From a virus, in the IMG/VR virus record IMGVR_UViG_3300036866_000012, positions 1 through 38,602 of that record: 38,602 nt of DNA. One strand, given 5' to 3'. The notes below the pieces were generated by a model that made no database searches, was not told the DNA's origin, and was given only the letters and a program-made list of their open reading frames with translations. Each line of letters begins with the position of its first letter. The stretch's first letter is position 1. Position numbers and translations under genes: made by a program. This document shows positions 29,803-37,563 of the stretch, one piece after another.

Positions 29803-30507
29803 GTGCTGCTTCAAAACGGCACTGACAAAATCCTTCTTCAGAACGGCGCGGACTTCCTGCTCATGCAGGACGGTTCGGGCGGCAACGCGTGCGGAGCCTT
29901 GCTTCAAACGGCGGGCCTTGTCTTCCTTTTGCAGGACGGCTCGTCTGCTCTGTTACTTCAGGACGGCTCCGGCGACTGCGCGGGTTGCGGAGCCTTGCTC
30001 CAAACGCCTAACTCTGTCTTCCTGCTACAGGACGGCGTGTCTGCCCTACTGCTTCAGGACGGGTCCGGTGATTGCGGCGGCGGCGCGACAACCTTAACTC
30101 TCAATACGATCTTGCCGTTCGAGTCGAACGAGACGCCGCTCTTCGACTTGGCCCTGAGCGTGATCATGCCGCTCGAATCGAAGGGCTACCTGCTACTCAA
30201 CGCGAAACTGCCCCTCGAATCGAAAGGTTGGTTGCAGCCGAAGGTCAAGATTCCGTTCGAGAGCGGCGGTGCGGACCCGGCAGCGATCGAGGTTCGCTTC
30301 GACATCTTCCGAGCACTCAACAGTCCGATCCCGGTCTTCTTCGACATCGTTAGCAATTTGCCGAAGCCGGAGCCGATCGTTGTCGAGTTCGACATCTTCG
30401 AGGGTGTTGCGTCGGCATCGGTGTCGTTCGACATCTTCTCGGGGAAACTGCAAGACGCTCGGTGCGCTGACGTACAAATGCCAATTGCTAAGTGGGAGAT
30501 TTTCTAA
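29803..30507 (+). CDS. protein built from three successive repeat families
   Basis: GTG 29803 gives 234 residues. Residues ~1-90 have seven units of the LLQNG / LLLQDGSG type, with Cys-containing inserts (NACGALLQT, DCAGCGALLQTP). Next come four PFES/PLES units (ILPFESN, IMPLESKG, LPLESKG, IPFESGG). The last part has four FDIF units (FDIFRA, FDIVSN, FDIFEG, FDIFSG). Each unit is a short strand with a turn, suggesting an elongated beta solenoid or stacked hairpins. It is coupled to the next gene by TAATG and sits between the fibre and hub genes, so a tail appendage is likely. Confidence 0.7.
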   Translation: MLLQNGTDKILLQNGADFLLMQDGSGGNACGALLQTAGLVFLLQDGSSALLLQDGSGDCAGCGALLQTPNSVFLLQDGVSALLLQDGSGDCGGGATTLTLNTILPFESNETPLFDLALSVIMPLESKGYLLLNAKLPLESKGWLQPKVKIPFESGGADPAAIEVRFDIFRALNSPIPVFFDIVSNLPKPEPIVVEFDIFEGVASASVSFDIFSGKLQDARCADVQMPIAKWEIF

Positions 30508-32201
30508 TGTCCATTTCACCGCCCGCGTCGGCACTCACGATCGACGCCACGGTTCAGATGACCAGCGACCAATGGGAACTGGCGATGAACACGTCCGAAG
30601 CCTGGCGGTCGCGCTCCGCGACTGAAAAGGTCGATCTATCGGTTGGTCTGATCGACGCGGACGGCAACCCGCAGTACGTCAAGCAAGTGAAGGATGGGCT
30701 GATCCAGGAGTGGGAGCTAGAACTAACACCGAACCAACTGCTCACTCGGCTGCGCGGGCAGGACGCGGCGGTCTATGCGATTCAGACGACGCTCTACATC
30801 TCGTACATCACGGGCGGCTTCGCTCCCCCGGTGACTCCGCCTGAGGCGCTACCACCCGGACTGCGGCCGATCCTGGGAGTCACGCGTCGGATCATCTTGC
30901 CGGGCCACTGGACGGCGTCGGCTGTCTGTAAGGACCTAGCAAATCGGGTCGGGCTCGACTGCTCGTATCAGGCCCCTGACTTCGTGCTACGCGAAGACGT
31001 GGAAGTGAACGGGCCGATCATTCAGGCGATCCAACAGATCGTCGCGCCGCTTAACAGCTTCGAGCCTTACAAGGTGGACGTATACGTGGACGGTGGTCGC
31101 ACACTGATGATTCGCCAGCGACAAGGACTCGTCGAGGCCCCGAGTCCGGGCGGTCCGGAGCCGGGTGGGCTGAACACAGTGACCGTTGACTGCGCGACCA
31201 TGTCTCAGCTACTCGTGCGTCGGCACTTCCTCGATAACATCCGCGTGTTCCGCGCGACGGGGGCGATCATCTCTTGTTCGGAGCTATTGACACTCGATCC
31301 GTTCACCGAGCAGTACGACGAGTTCGACGGCACGAATCACACGCGTACGACGGTGTCCGGGAGACGGCGTCGCTGCGACGGCGCAGAGATTAACTCGACG
31401 AAAGAGACGTACAATCTCGATACGAGTGAGTTCATGTCGCGCGAAACGACTACGAACATTTGGGACCCGTTGGAGCTAGATTCCAATTGCAATATCCGCA
31501 ACAGTCCGCAGGACCGTGGCTCACAGACGATCATCGAGACTGAGGACCCGGATGACCATATCGTTCGTCACACCGACACAGTGACGGTGGTGAAGGTGTA
31601 CGATACTCAGGGGTTCATCGTATCGCAAGAGACACTGACCGAGCACCTGACTGACGGCGAAATGTTGCCGACGAAGCGTGAGGTTAAGCGTTTCTTCGAG
31701 AACGGCTCGAAGCAGTACACCGATCAGACTACCATCTGGACGATCGACTCGGATGGTAAGGCTACGATCGCATCGTCGAAGTCTGCTCCGGCAAGCGGGC
31801 TGCGCCCTGGTGGTCCGGGCCGCGCACCGAAGTCGAACGACAACCTGTTCCCCCGTGCGTTCAAGAACGCAATCATCGATAACGTGCCGGGCGCGAAGGA
31901 CTTCACTCTCAACGCGCCCAGCTTCAACCAGGCGATGATCAACACAATCTATGATCAGGCTGTCGCGTCGAGCGGGTGCTTCGAGTACGAAGTGCAGTTC
32001 ACTGCCATTAACATCCCGTGGTTGAAGAAAGGGCAGATGTTCAAGATCACTGGTCTGATGTACGAGGACGGCGTGACCCCGGTCAATCTTCCGGAGTTCA
32101 CTGTCCTCGACTCGCGCATCCTGCACACGGAGAGCGGGTCAAACCCAACATCGATCACCCAAGTGAAAGGCGTCTTTTGGTCTAAGACGTATGACGACTA
32201 A
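30507..32201 (+). CDS. baseplate hub-like tail protein
   Basis: The start is ATG 30507, in a TAATG overlap, giving 564 residues. It has beta-rich N-terminal parts (VQMTSDQWELAMNTSEAWRS), then a hub-like region (TRRIILPGHWTASAVCKDLA, NRVGLDCSYQAPDFVLREDV, IQQIVAPLNSFEPYKVDVYV). That recalls the LysM-free hub segment where a domain finds a residual low-complexity linker before VYVDGGRTLMIRQRQG. The C-terminal half holds long strands and a basic linker (GRAPKSNDNLFPRAF). The place and size fit a tail hub protein. The family is not confirmed. Confidence 0.6.
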   Translation: MSISPPASALTIDATVQMTSDQWELAMNTSEAWRSRSATEKVDLSVGLIDADGNPQYVKQVKDGLIQEWELELTPNQLLTRLRGQDAAVYAIQTTLYISYITGGFAPPVTPPEALPPGLRPILGVTRRIILPGHWTASAVCKDLANRVGLDCSYQAPDFVLREDVEVNGPIIQAIQQIVAPLNSFEPYKVDVYVDGGRTLMIRQRQGLVEAPSPGGPEPGGLNTVTVDCATMSQLLVRRHFLDNIRVFRATGAIISCSELLTLDPFTEQYDEFDGTNHTRTTVSGRRRRCDGAEINSTKETYNLDTSEFMSRETTTNIWDPLELDSNCNIRNSPQDRGSQTIIETEDPDDHIVRHTDTVTVVKVYDTQGFIVSQETLTEHLTDGEMLPTKREVKRFFENGSKQYTDQTTIWTIDSDGKATIASSKSAPASGLRPGGPGRAPKSNDNLFPRAFKNAIIDNVPGAKDFTLNAPSFNQAMINTIYDQAVASSGCFEYEVQFTAINIPWLKKGQMFKITGLMYEDGVTPVNLPEFTVLDSRILHTESGSNPTSITQVKGVFWSKTYDD

Positions 32202-32485
32202 TGCCACAGCCGCGACTCTCGACGGTACTTGGAGCAGTTGGCAGTAGCTCGTTCGCCGCGAAGGGGGTATTCGGCGCGGCGGGTAGCTCGGCGTTTGCCT
32301 CTGACGCGACTTCGTCCCGAGCGACTGTCATCGGCGTGGTCAGCGACTACAGCAACACGTACTACTGCGACTTCAACGGGTTCACGATCCGCGCGACAGC
32401 CACGATCGATGCTGCGATCCAGGTGGGTGACGCTGTGTGGGTACAGAAGTCTTCATCGGGCTACGTCATCACAGGAACGCTCTAA
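32201..32485 (+). CDS. small OB-fold-like tail protein
   Basis: The 94-residue product starts in a TAATG overlap. It begins MPQPRLSTVLGAVGSSSFAA, a leader shared in its first five residues with the next protein. It continues with strands RATVIGVVSD, YYCDFNGFTIRAT and VGDAVWVQKSSSGYVITGTL, a small beta barrel like those of baseplate spike or OB-fold proteins. Function is not known, but it probably belongs to the tail tip. Confidence 0.62.
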   Translation: MPQPRLSTVLGAVGSSSFAAKGVFGAAGSSAFASDATSSRATVIGVVSDYSNTYYCDFNGFTIRATATIDAAIQVGDAVWVQKSSSGYVITGTL

Positions 32486-34746
32486 TGCCTCAGCCTCGCG
32501 CGCTCTCACAGCTACAGCGCACGGCGAAGGCTCCCGGTGGTGCATCCGGCGTCACGATCACGCGGGAGACTGTCGAAGCCGTCTCTGGAAACGTCTACAC
32601 GATTCAAGGCTTCCAGGTCCCCGGCACTCAGGTGCAAGCCGACGTTGGTGATCAGGTTGACGTGTTGTGGCAGAAGGGCAAGCCACAACGCGTCCTGAAT
32701 CACGAGGTACGCCGGGGGTCCGCGCATATCGTGGACGACGAGGGGGCACAGAGCATTGTCGAAGAGTTGTTCATAGCGCCTAACCCTAAGCTGGCGAGCA
32801 GCGTCCCGGACATTTACTTTCGCAACGACCAACAGGTCACCGCGCTCGGAATCGGCAACGACTTCGCCACGGCACCATCGAGTGTTTTTTGGGGAATGAA
32901 CACAGACGTGTTCGGTGTGCTCGCCGGGTCCGTGGTACATGTGTATCGGATCGATCGCCCGAGCCTAGTGAAGGTTCTGAGGAAGACGGCGAAGATCAAG
33001 GTGAAGCTGTACTCGCTGGACCTGTTGACGGCATTCAGCAACCTGACCGTCGCGACGCTGTCGTTCGAGTGGCATCGTAACACTCAGGCTCCGTACTTCA
33101 AGATCAACTACACAGCGCCGCTCGGTCCGGTGGTTTTCGATGGCGTTGACACAGTGCGGGACAAAGCGGACATGACGCGGGCTCTCACGATCAAGCTGAA
33201 CGGTATTACCGCGTCCTTCGTCGAGGAGGTTCCCGGCACGTACGAGGCTACGGTTACGAACACCGTCGAAAGCATCATCGTAGACGAGAACAACCAGACG
33301 ATCATCGCTCTGTCCATGAAGATCACCGGACTCGGTGACGTGCAGTCGCCGGGTGACTCTCCTGTGACCAATCCGAATCACAACCTGACGAATGCTACGC
33401 TCGATGCGCAGACGTTTCAGTTCAGCGACACCACGCCGCGCGACATCGATACCTCGTATGCTCCGGGGGTGAACGATCCGGTGTGGTCAGAGACCGATGT
33501 TCAGTCCCCGTTCTTGCGACGGGGAATCAATCCGAAGGCTGTCTTCGAGCGGTGGATCACTCCGACGTTGGACTTCCGCAAGTATTTCAGGATCAGCGAG
33601 AAACACGTGCTGTTGCTCAACGCGAGCACCAACGCGGTTGTGAAGGCGACAATCGACGCGGCACCGAACCCGCATGCTGAGGAAATCTATACAGGCTACC
33701 GCTTTTCACCTGGACGAGGCGACGAGTTCGCCGACCTTCGCTCGTTTGCGTTCCTGTTCATCGAGGGCCAAGGCGCGACGATCGGCAACGATAACTTCGC
33801 GACGTGGGACTTGACCACAGACGCGGGCAACCTGGGCATCTCGGGACAGACGCGCTCGGACGGCTCTCTGTTCACAGCGGGTTCAGCGCTTGACATTCCG
33901 ACGAAGCGCAAGATGTTCAAGCGCGACGCGGTGACGTTCTTCAGCGGGCTCGACGGCACACACACGACGCTGAACTATGAGTTCAATGGTCAGCCTATCT
34001 CAGGCGGATGCGCGACCAACCTGGGCTCGGGCGGTAAGGTGCGTGTACATTGGTCTGCGACTCGTCAGCAAGCGATGGATCGCTACTCGGTGGAACTGAC
34101 GCCGCAATTGTTCTTCTCGAAGGGCGGCACGAAGTACACGTTCATCAAGGCAATCTATCGGGCCACGCATCCGGGCGCGGGCACGTACGTGGATCAGGCT
34201 TTCTCGTCATTCGACCCGAACGCGGACCCGCATCAGATCGGCGTGTTCGTGATGGTGGGCACGACGGTGTACAAGCTGCTCGCTCTTCAAACGGTGACGA
34301 ACCCGGATACACCTATTGTGAAGCTGCTCACGGGGAACACGCATCGTGTGATCTTTCGATTTGGGAACGATTGGTATATGTCAAACCTGAACCTGCCAGA
34401 CCCGGCTGACGCGACTCTTCGACTCACGGTGAAGACAGGCACCAACGCGGGAGCGACGACGGTGATCGGCGACGCGCACGGGCCGGGGCTCGTGCTGATG
34501 ACGCCTGACTTGCTGTACGACGCGATCGAGGAACAGCGGAAGTTCATCAAGGGCTGGGACCGCACGACGCAGGCGATCACGCTGAACCAAGCGGCGGCAG
34601 GGTTCCCTCCGGCTGAGGCTGCGCTCACGGCTGTGAGCACGCTTATCAACATCTCGAAGACGCTGAAGGATGGTTCCTCGTCGAAGAACCTACACTCGAT
34701 CGAGGACACGACACTGCTACCGAAGAAACTACAGGAGACGCCATGA
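32485..34746 (+). CDS. large tail-tip protein with OB-like N-terminus
   Basis: ATG 32485 (TAATG overlap) gives 753 residues. Residues ~1-75 (MPQPRALSQLQRTAKAPG, VYTIQGFQVPGTQVQADVGD, QVDVLWQKGKPQRVLNHEVR) resemble the small OB-like protein just upstream, so the two may share an ancestor. The rest is beta-rich, with YKLLALQTVTNPDTPIVKLL and LRLTVKTGTNAGATTVIGD, and has no enzymatic motif I can name. It is the last and largest tail-module gene, so it may be the distal tip or a spike-like protein. Confidence 0.62.
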   Translation: MPQPRALSQLQRTAKAPGGASGVTITRETVEAVSGNVYTIQGFQVPGTQVQADVGDQVDVLWQKGKPQRVLNHEVRRGSAHIVDDEGAQSIVEELFIAPNPKLASSVPDIYFRNDQQVTALGIGNDFATAPSSVFWGMNTDVFGVLAGSVVHVYRIDRPSLVKVLRKTAKIKVKLYSLDLLTAFSNLTVATLSFEWHRNTQAPYFKINYTAPLGPVVFDGVDTVRDKADMTRALTIKLNGITASFVEEVPGTYEATVTNTVESIIVDENNQTIIALSMKITGLGDVQSPGDSPVTNPNHNLTNATLDAQTFQFSDTTPRDIDTSYAPGVNDPVWSETDVQSPFLRRGINPKAVFERWITPTLDFRKYFRISEKHVLLLNASTNAVVKATIDAAPNPHAEEIYTGYRFSPGRGDEFADLRSFAFLFIEGQGATIGNDNFATWDLTTDAGNLGISGQTRSDGSLFTAGSALDIPTKRKMFKRDAVTFFSGLDGTHTTLNYEFNGQPISGGCATNLGSGGKVRVHWSATRQQAMDRYSVELTPQLFFSKGGTKYTFIKAIYRATHPGAGTYVDQAFSSFDPNADPHQIGVFVMVGTTVYKLLALQTVTNPDTPIVKLLTGNTHRVIFRFGNDWYMSNLNLPDPADATLRLTVKTGTNAGATTVIGDAHGPGLVLMTPDLLYDAIEEQRKFIKGWDRTTQAITLNQAAAGFPPAEAALTAVSTLINISKTLKDGSSSKNLHSIEDTTLLPKKLQETP

Positions 34747-35204
34747 TCATCGAATCGAAACTGCCAGTTGACCGGACACAAGAGGGAACGATCTATCTCG
34801 ACAGTGTGATGCTTGGTCGGTGCCGAGGCAAGGCCGACAATCAGGCAGCGATCGAGCACGGCAATCCGTTACGTGATCCGAAGAAGCCGTACGGAGATCA
34901 CCCGACAGGACGCTCGGTAATCTTCGAGGTACGTGAGTGCTCTACCGCTGAGGCTCACAGCTACGGCCCGTTCAAGCTGTGCATCCGCGCCCTCGAAGGT
35001 GATGTAAAAATTCGAGAAGACGCTGAGCCGGGCTGGGATGGCCTGGAAGCACACGGCGGTGACCCACAAGTTGATGGGGTTTCTCTCCGCGCGACATACG
35101 GCTGCTTGCGTGTCGCGAACGCCACGATCAAAGTCCTCGCGGCGGCGGTGAAGGCTGCGCTCTCGCGTGGAGAAACGGTGGAGTACGTTTGCACGAATGT
35201 CTGA
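34743..35204 (+). CDS. L,D-transpeptidase (YkuD)-like protein
   Basis: An ATGA overlap gives 153 residues. The YkuD-type signature is visible: H104-G-G (EAHGGDPQVDG) followed by RATYGCLRVAN with C121 and R123, corresponding to HG...(S/T)xGCxR(V/M) with a catalytic cysteine. GDHPTGRS and AHSYGPFKLC lie before it, consistent with the catalytic fold. There is no signal peptide or peptidoglycan-binding domain. Such enzymes crosslink or cleave peptidoglycan at diaminopimelate stems. Here it may act as a tail-tip wall enzyme or an endolysin substitute, and it is the only cell-wall enzyme candidate seen. Confidence 0.7.
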   Translation: MIIESKLPVDRTQEGTIYLDSVMLGRCRGKADNQAAIEHGNPLRDPKKPYGDHPTGRSVIFEVRECSTAEAHSYGPFKLCIRALEGDVKIREDAEPGWDGLEAHGGDPQVDGVSLRATYGCLRVANATIKVLAAAVKAALSRGETVEYVCTNV

Positions 35205-35212
35205 GTGGAGTT

Positions 35213-35226
35213 TACCTAACTAGGTA
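35213..35226 (+). promoter_or_regulatory. 14-bp dyad just upstream of the helicase start
   Basis: TACCTA (35213-35218) and TAGGTA (35221-35226) form a near-perfect inverted repeat with a 2-base centre, one base before ATG 35228. It overlaps the ribosome-site region and marks the boundary between the tail module and the replication genes. An operator or a short RNA hairpin is possible. Confidence 0.4.
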
Positions 35227-35227
35227 G

Positions 35228-36718
35228 ATGACCCCTTCGACGATCGATGTTGGTGCTATTTGGTCTAGGCTGAAAGGCCCGTACGATCAGACTGCGCTGA
35301 TCAAGGAAACGCTGACGCTCGACTCTCCGGGCGCGGCGTACTTGCGTTGGGGTGACGGTAAGACGCGGTTCCTCAAAGTGGGGGACACGTTCCTGGCCGG
35401 TCTCACGTGGCGAGTGATACGTGCCCTCGTGGACGGGGGCTTCCCGAAGCCGGTGGTCCGCTGGCCGCTCGTCATGGAGAAACGTCCGCTCACCCCGACT
35501 CCAATCCCTGTGCGTCCTGAGGATCAAGAACCTGCGATCGAGAAGATGATCCGGGCTCGACGCTTGGGGCTCGAACACCCGACCGGTGGCGGCAAGACAC
35601 GCATCGGCATCGAGGCTGCGCGGCGCATCGGACATCGCACGCTGTGGCTCACGCACACCAAGGACCTACTTTCGCAGACGGTCGAACGCTTCGAGGAACT
35701 GCTCGACATCGAGTGCGGTGTGCTCGGTGCGGGCAAGGACATCCCCGGAGACGGCCGCGTCGTCGTCGCCATGACTCAGACGCTCGGCCGCATGCTCGAC
35801 GAGAAGCGCGGCGCGCCTGAGATCGTCAAGCCGTACCTCGCTGAATTCGGGTGCGTAATCGCCGACGAAGGACACCACGCGTCGGCGGACTCGTGGCAAG
35901 AAATCCTTATGCAGTGTACGTCGGCTCAGTACCGGTTTGCTCTGAGTGCGACGCTGGGGGCCATCCCCGAGCCGGTGAATCAGTTCAAGATCGAGGGAGC
36001 ATTCGGCCCGACGTGGCGAACCACGTCCGTGTCCGGACTCGCTGACCTGGGGTTCCTCGCCAAGCCACGAATGATTGTTCTCTGCCCACCGTCCACGTCC
36101 TACCCCACCTATGAAGACATCCGCGACTTCATCTGCCCGACTTGGCGAGAGAACCCCCGTCAGTTGAGAACGCTCGGTGCTCTGATGTTCAAGGAGATGT
36201 ACGAGCGCGGCATCGTTGAAAACGACTCACGGAACCAACTGCTCCTCGAAGTCATCTGCCGACACGTGGCGCAGAATGAGAAGGTGTTGGTTCTGTGCTC
36301 GCGGGTCCCGCACATGGAGCTACTATGGTCCGCGCTGAACGCCCGACTCGGGCAGGCCCCGGTGTGGGGCATGGACGGCAACGCTCCCGACCGGCCGCGC
36401 ACCTTGGCTCAGTTCAGGCGCGCCGAGGGTGCCGCTGTCCTGATCGCAACCCCGTTCGCCCGAGAGGGTATCGACCTACCCCAAGTAGACGTTGGGGTCA
36501 TGGCGGGTGGCGGGCTCAGCGACACGGCGGTGATGCAAGGGCTCGGCCGCATGCTGAGGAAGCGACCGGGCAAGGACGAGGTTCTGATCTATGACTGCCG
36601 GGACGGCGGCAACACCGGGACCGAGCGCGAGGATAAGGATTGGCTCGGGAACCATTGGGGTAGCCGCTTCGCCCTGTATGATGCTCAGGGGTTCACCATC
36701 GAAGAGTGGAGGGGCTGA
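35228..36718 (+). CDS. SF2 helicase
   Basis: The 496-residue product has the ordered SF2 motifs. Walker A is PTGGGKT at 118-124. Motif Ia (LTHTKDLLSQT) follows, then the Walker B variant ADEGHH at 212-217 (DEGH rather than DEAD/DEAH). Motif III is SAT at 240-242, and the C-terminal motifs are AREGIDLP (411-418) and MQGLGRMLRK (436-445). The N-terminal ~110 residues include TFLAGLTWRVIRALVDGGFP and a long linker. Similar phage enzymes (T4 UvsW type) unwind branched DNA in recombination and replication. It opens the replication module and is coupled by TGATG to the zinc-finger gene. Confidence 0.88.
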   Translation: MTPSTIDVGAIWSRLKGPYDQTALIKETLTLDSPGAAYLRWGDGKTRFLKVGDTFLAGLTWRVIRALVDGGFPKPVVRWPLVMEKRPLTPTPIPVRPEDQEPAIEKMIRARRLGLEHPTGGGKTRIGIEAARRIGHRTLWLTHTKDLLSQTVERFEELLDIECGVLGAGKDIPGDGRVVVAMTQTLGRMLDEKRGAPEIVKPYLAEFGCVIADEGHHASADSWQEILMQCTSAQYRFALSATLGAIPEPVNQFKIEGAFGPTWRTTSVSGLADLGFLAKPRMIVLCPPSTSYPTYEDIRDFICPTWRENPRQLRTLGALMFKEMYERGIVENDSRNQLLLEVICRHVAQNEKVLVLCSRVPHMELLWSALNARLGQAPVWGMDGNAPDRPRTLAQFRRAEGAAVLIATPFAREGIDLPQVDVGVMAGGGLSDTAVMQGLGRMLRKRPGKDEVLIYDCRDGGNTGTEREDKDWLGNHWGSRFALYDAQGFTIEEWRG

Positions 36719-37563
36719 TGGCTCTATCGTGTCAGCACTGCGGCAAGGGTGTGAACAGCCTGGATCGAAAGGCCAAGCACGAGCGGGTCTGCGGGATGGG
36801 CGCACCCACTACATCTAGCGGTCACACTCGGTCACACTCCACAAGCGAGTCACAAAAGTGTGACCAACCTAGTGTGACCGAAGAAACCTCTAACACTAAC
36901 ACAGAGTTGCCGGTCACACAAGCGCCCGAGTCACACAGTGTGACCCTCAGCACTACCGAGTCTCCTTCTGAAGTGCAAGGGGTCACACGGTCACAAAAGT
37001 GTGACCGGGAGTGTGACCCGCTCGAAGAAGTCAAGGACGCCGTCGTCTATCTCAACGCGCGCCGTGACTACCTGGACCGGTGGGAGCTAGGGTTCATCGG
37101 CTCGATGGTCTTCATCGTCCTGAGCAAGACGAACGGGGACCGGGCGCGCCATCTGACGCCGGACATGGTCGGGAAGCTGTTCGAGACCAAGGCGAAGGTC
37201 GAAGCCTTGGAAGCGAGAGACAAGGCCGAGGCCGAATACGACAGAGTTCAAAGGCATTTCTCCGACATAAACAAACCGGGGCACGTCTGGTGTGACCTGT
37301 GTGAGAAGAACAAGCGAGAGCGGGCTCAGGCGGAGATCGATCGGGTTGAGTTGGAAAAGCGGGACGCCGAGATTCTTGCACAGACTCGTCTACAGGCGAT
37401 CGCTGAGGGTCGAATCGACGAACACGGCAATCGCCTAGAAGTCACCAGGATCGAAAGAAACCCGCTCACCGCTGTGAGGTACCGGGAGATGGCGAGAAAG
37501 CGGCTAGCCGCCCGGAATGCGGCGACGCCTGGGGCTGAAAATGGGAGACCGACAGATGCCTGA
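36718..37563 (+). CDS. zinc-finger protein whose coding sequence carries a DNA-site cluster
   Basis: ATG 36718 overlaps the helicase stop (TGATG), giving 281 residues. The N-terminus MALSCQHCGKGVNSLDRKAK is followed by HERVC, with C5, C8, H21 and C25 placed like a C2HC zinc finger. Residues ~35-100 are Ser/Thr-rich (SGHTRSHSTSESQKCDQPSV, GVTRSQKCDRECDPL). They look shaped by the DNA repeat GGTCACAC/GTGTGACC rather than by protein needs. The C-terminal ~180 residues are helical with charged coiled coil (AKVEALEARDKAEAEYDRVQ) and a WCDLC pair. Between a helicase and DnaB, it may be an origin-binding or replication-loading protein; this is inference. Confidence 0.72.
   Translation: MALSCQHCGKGVNSLDRKAKHERVCGMGAPTTSSGHTRSHSTSESQKCDQPSVTEETSNTNTELPVTQAPESHSVTLSTTESPSEVQGVTRSQKCDRECDPLEEVKDAVVYLNARRDYLDRWELGFIGSMVFIVLSKTNGDRARHLTPDMVGKLFETKAKVEALEARDKAEAEYDRVQRHFSDINKPGHVWCDLCEKNKRERAQAEIDRVELEKRDAEILAQTRLQAIAEGRIDEHGNRLEVTRIERNPLTAVRYREMARKRLAARNAATPGAENGRPTDA
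36820..37018 (+). repeat. cluster of twelve GGTCACAC / GTGTGACC sites
   Basis: Within 199 bases I count twelve copies of the 8-mer or its 6-7 base core, in both orientations. Forward sites start at 36820, 36830, 36849 (core GTCACA), 36912, 36930 (GTCACAC), 36981 and 36989 (GGTCACA). Reverse sites start at 36858, 36872, 36938, 36999 and 37011. Three pairs form dyads: GTCACA-AAAG-TGTGAC (36849-36864), GTCACA-CAG-TGTGAC (36930-36944) and GTCACA-AAAG-TGTGAC (36990-37005). A further GTGTGACC is at 37290. Iteron or operator arrays look like this. Confidence 0.85.

Noticed and set aside
36820-37018. CRISPR-like array
   Set aside because: Repeats are only 6-8 bases, occur in both orientations and have irregular spacing. 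There are no spacers of even size and no cas genes.
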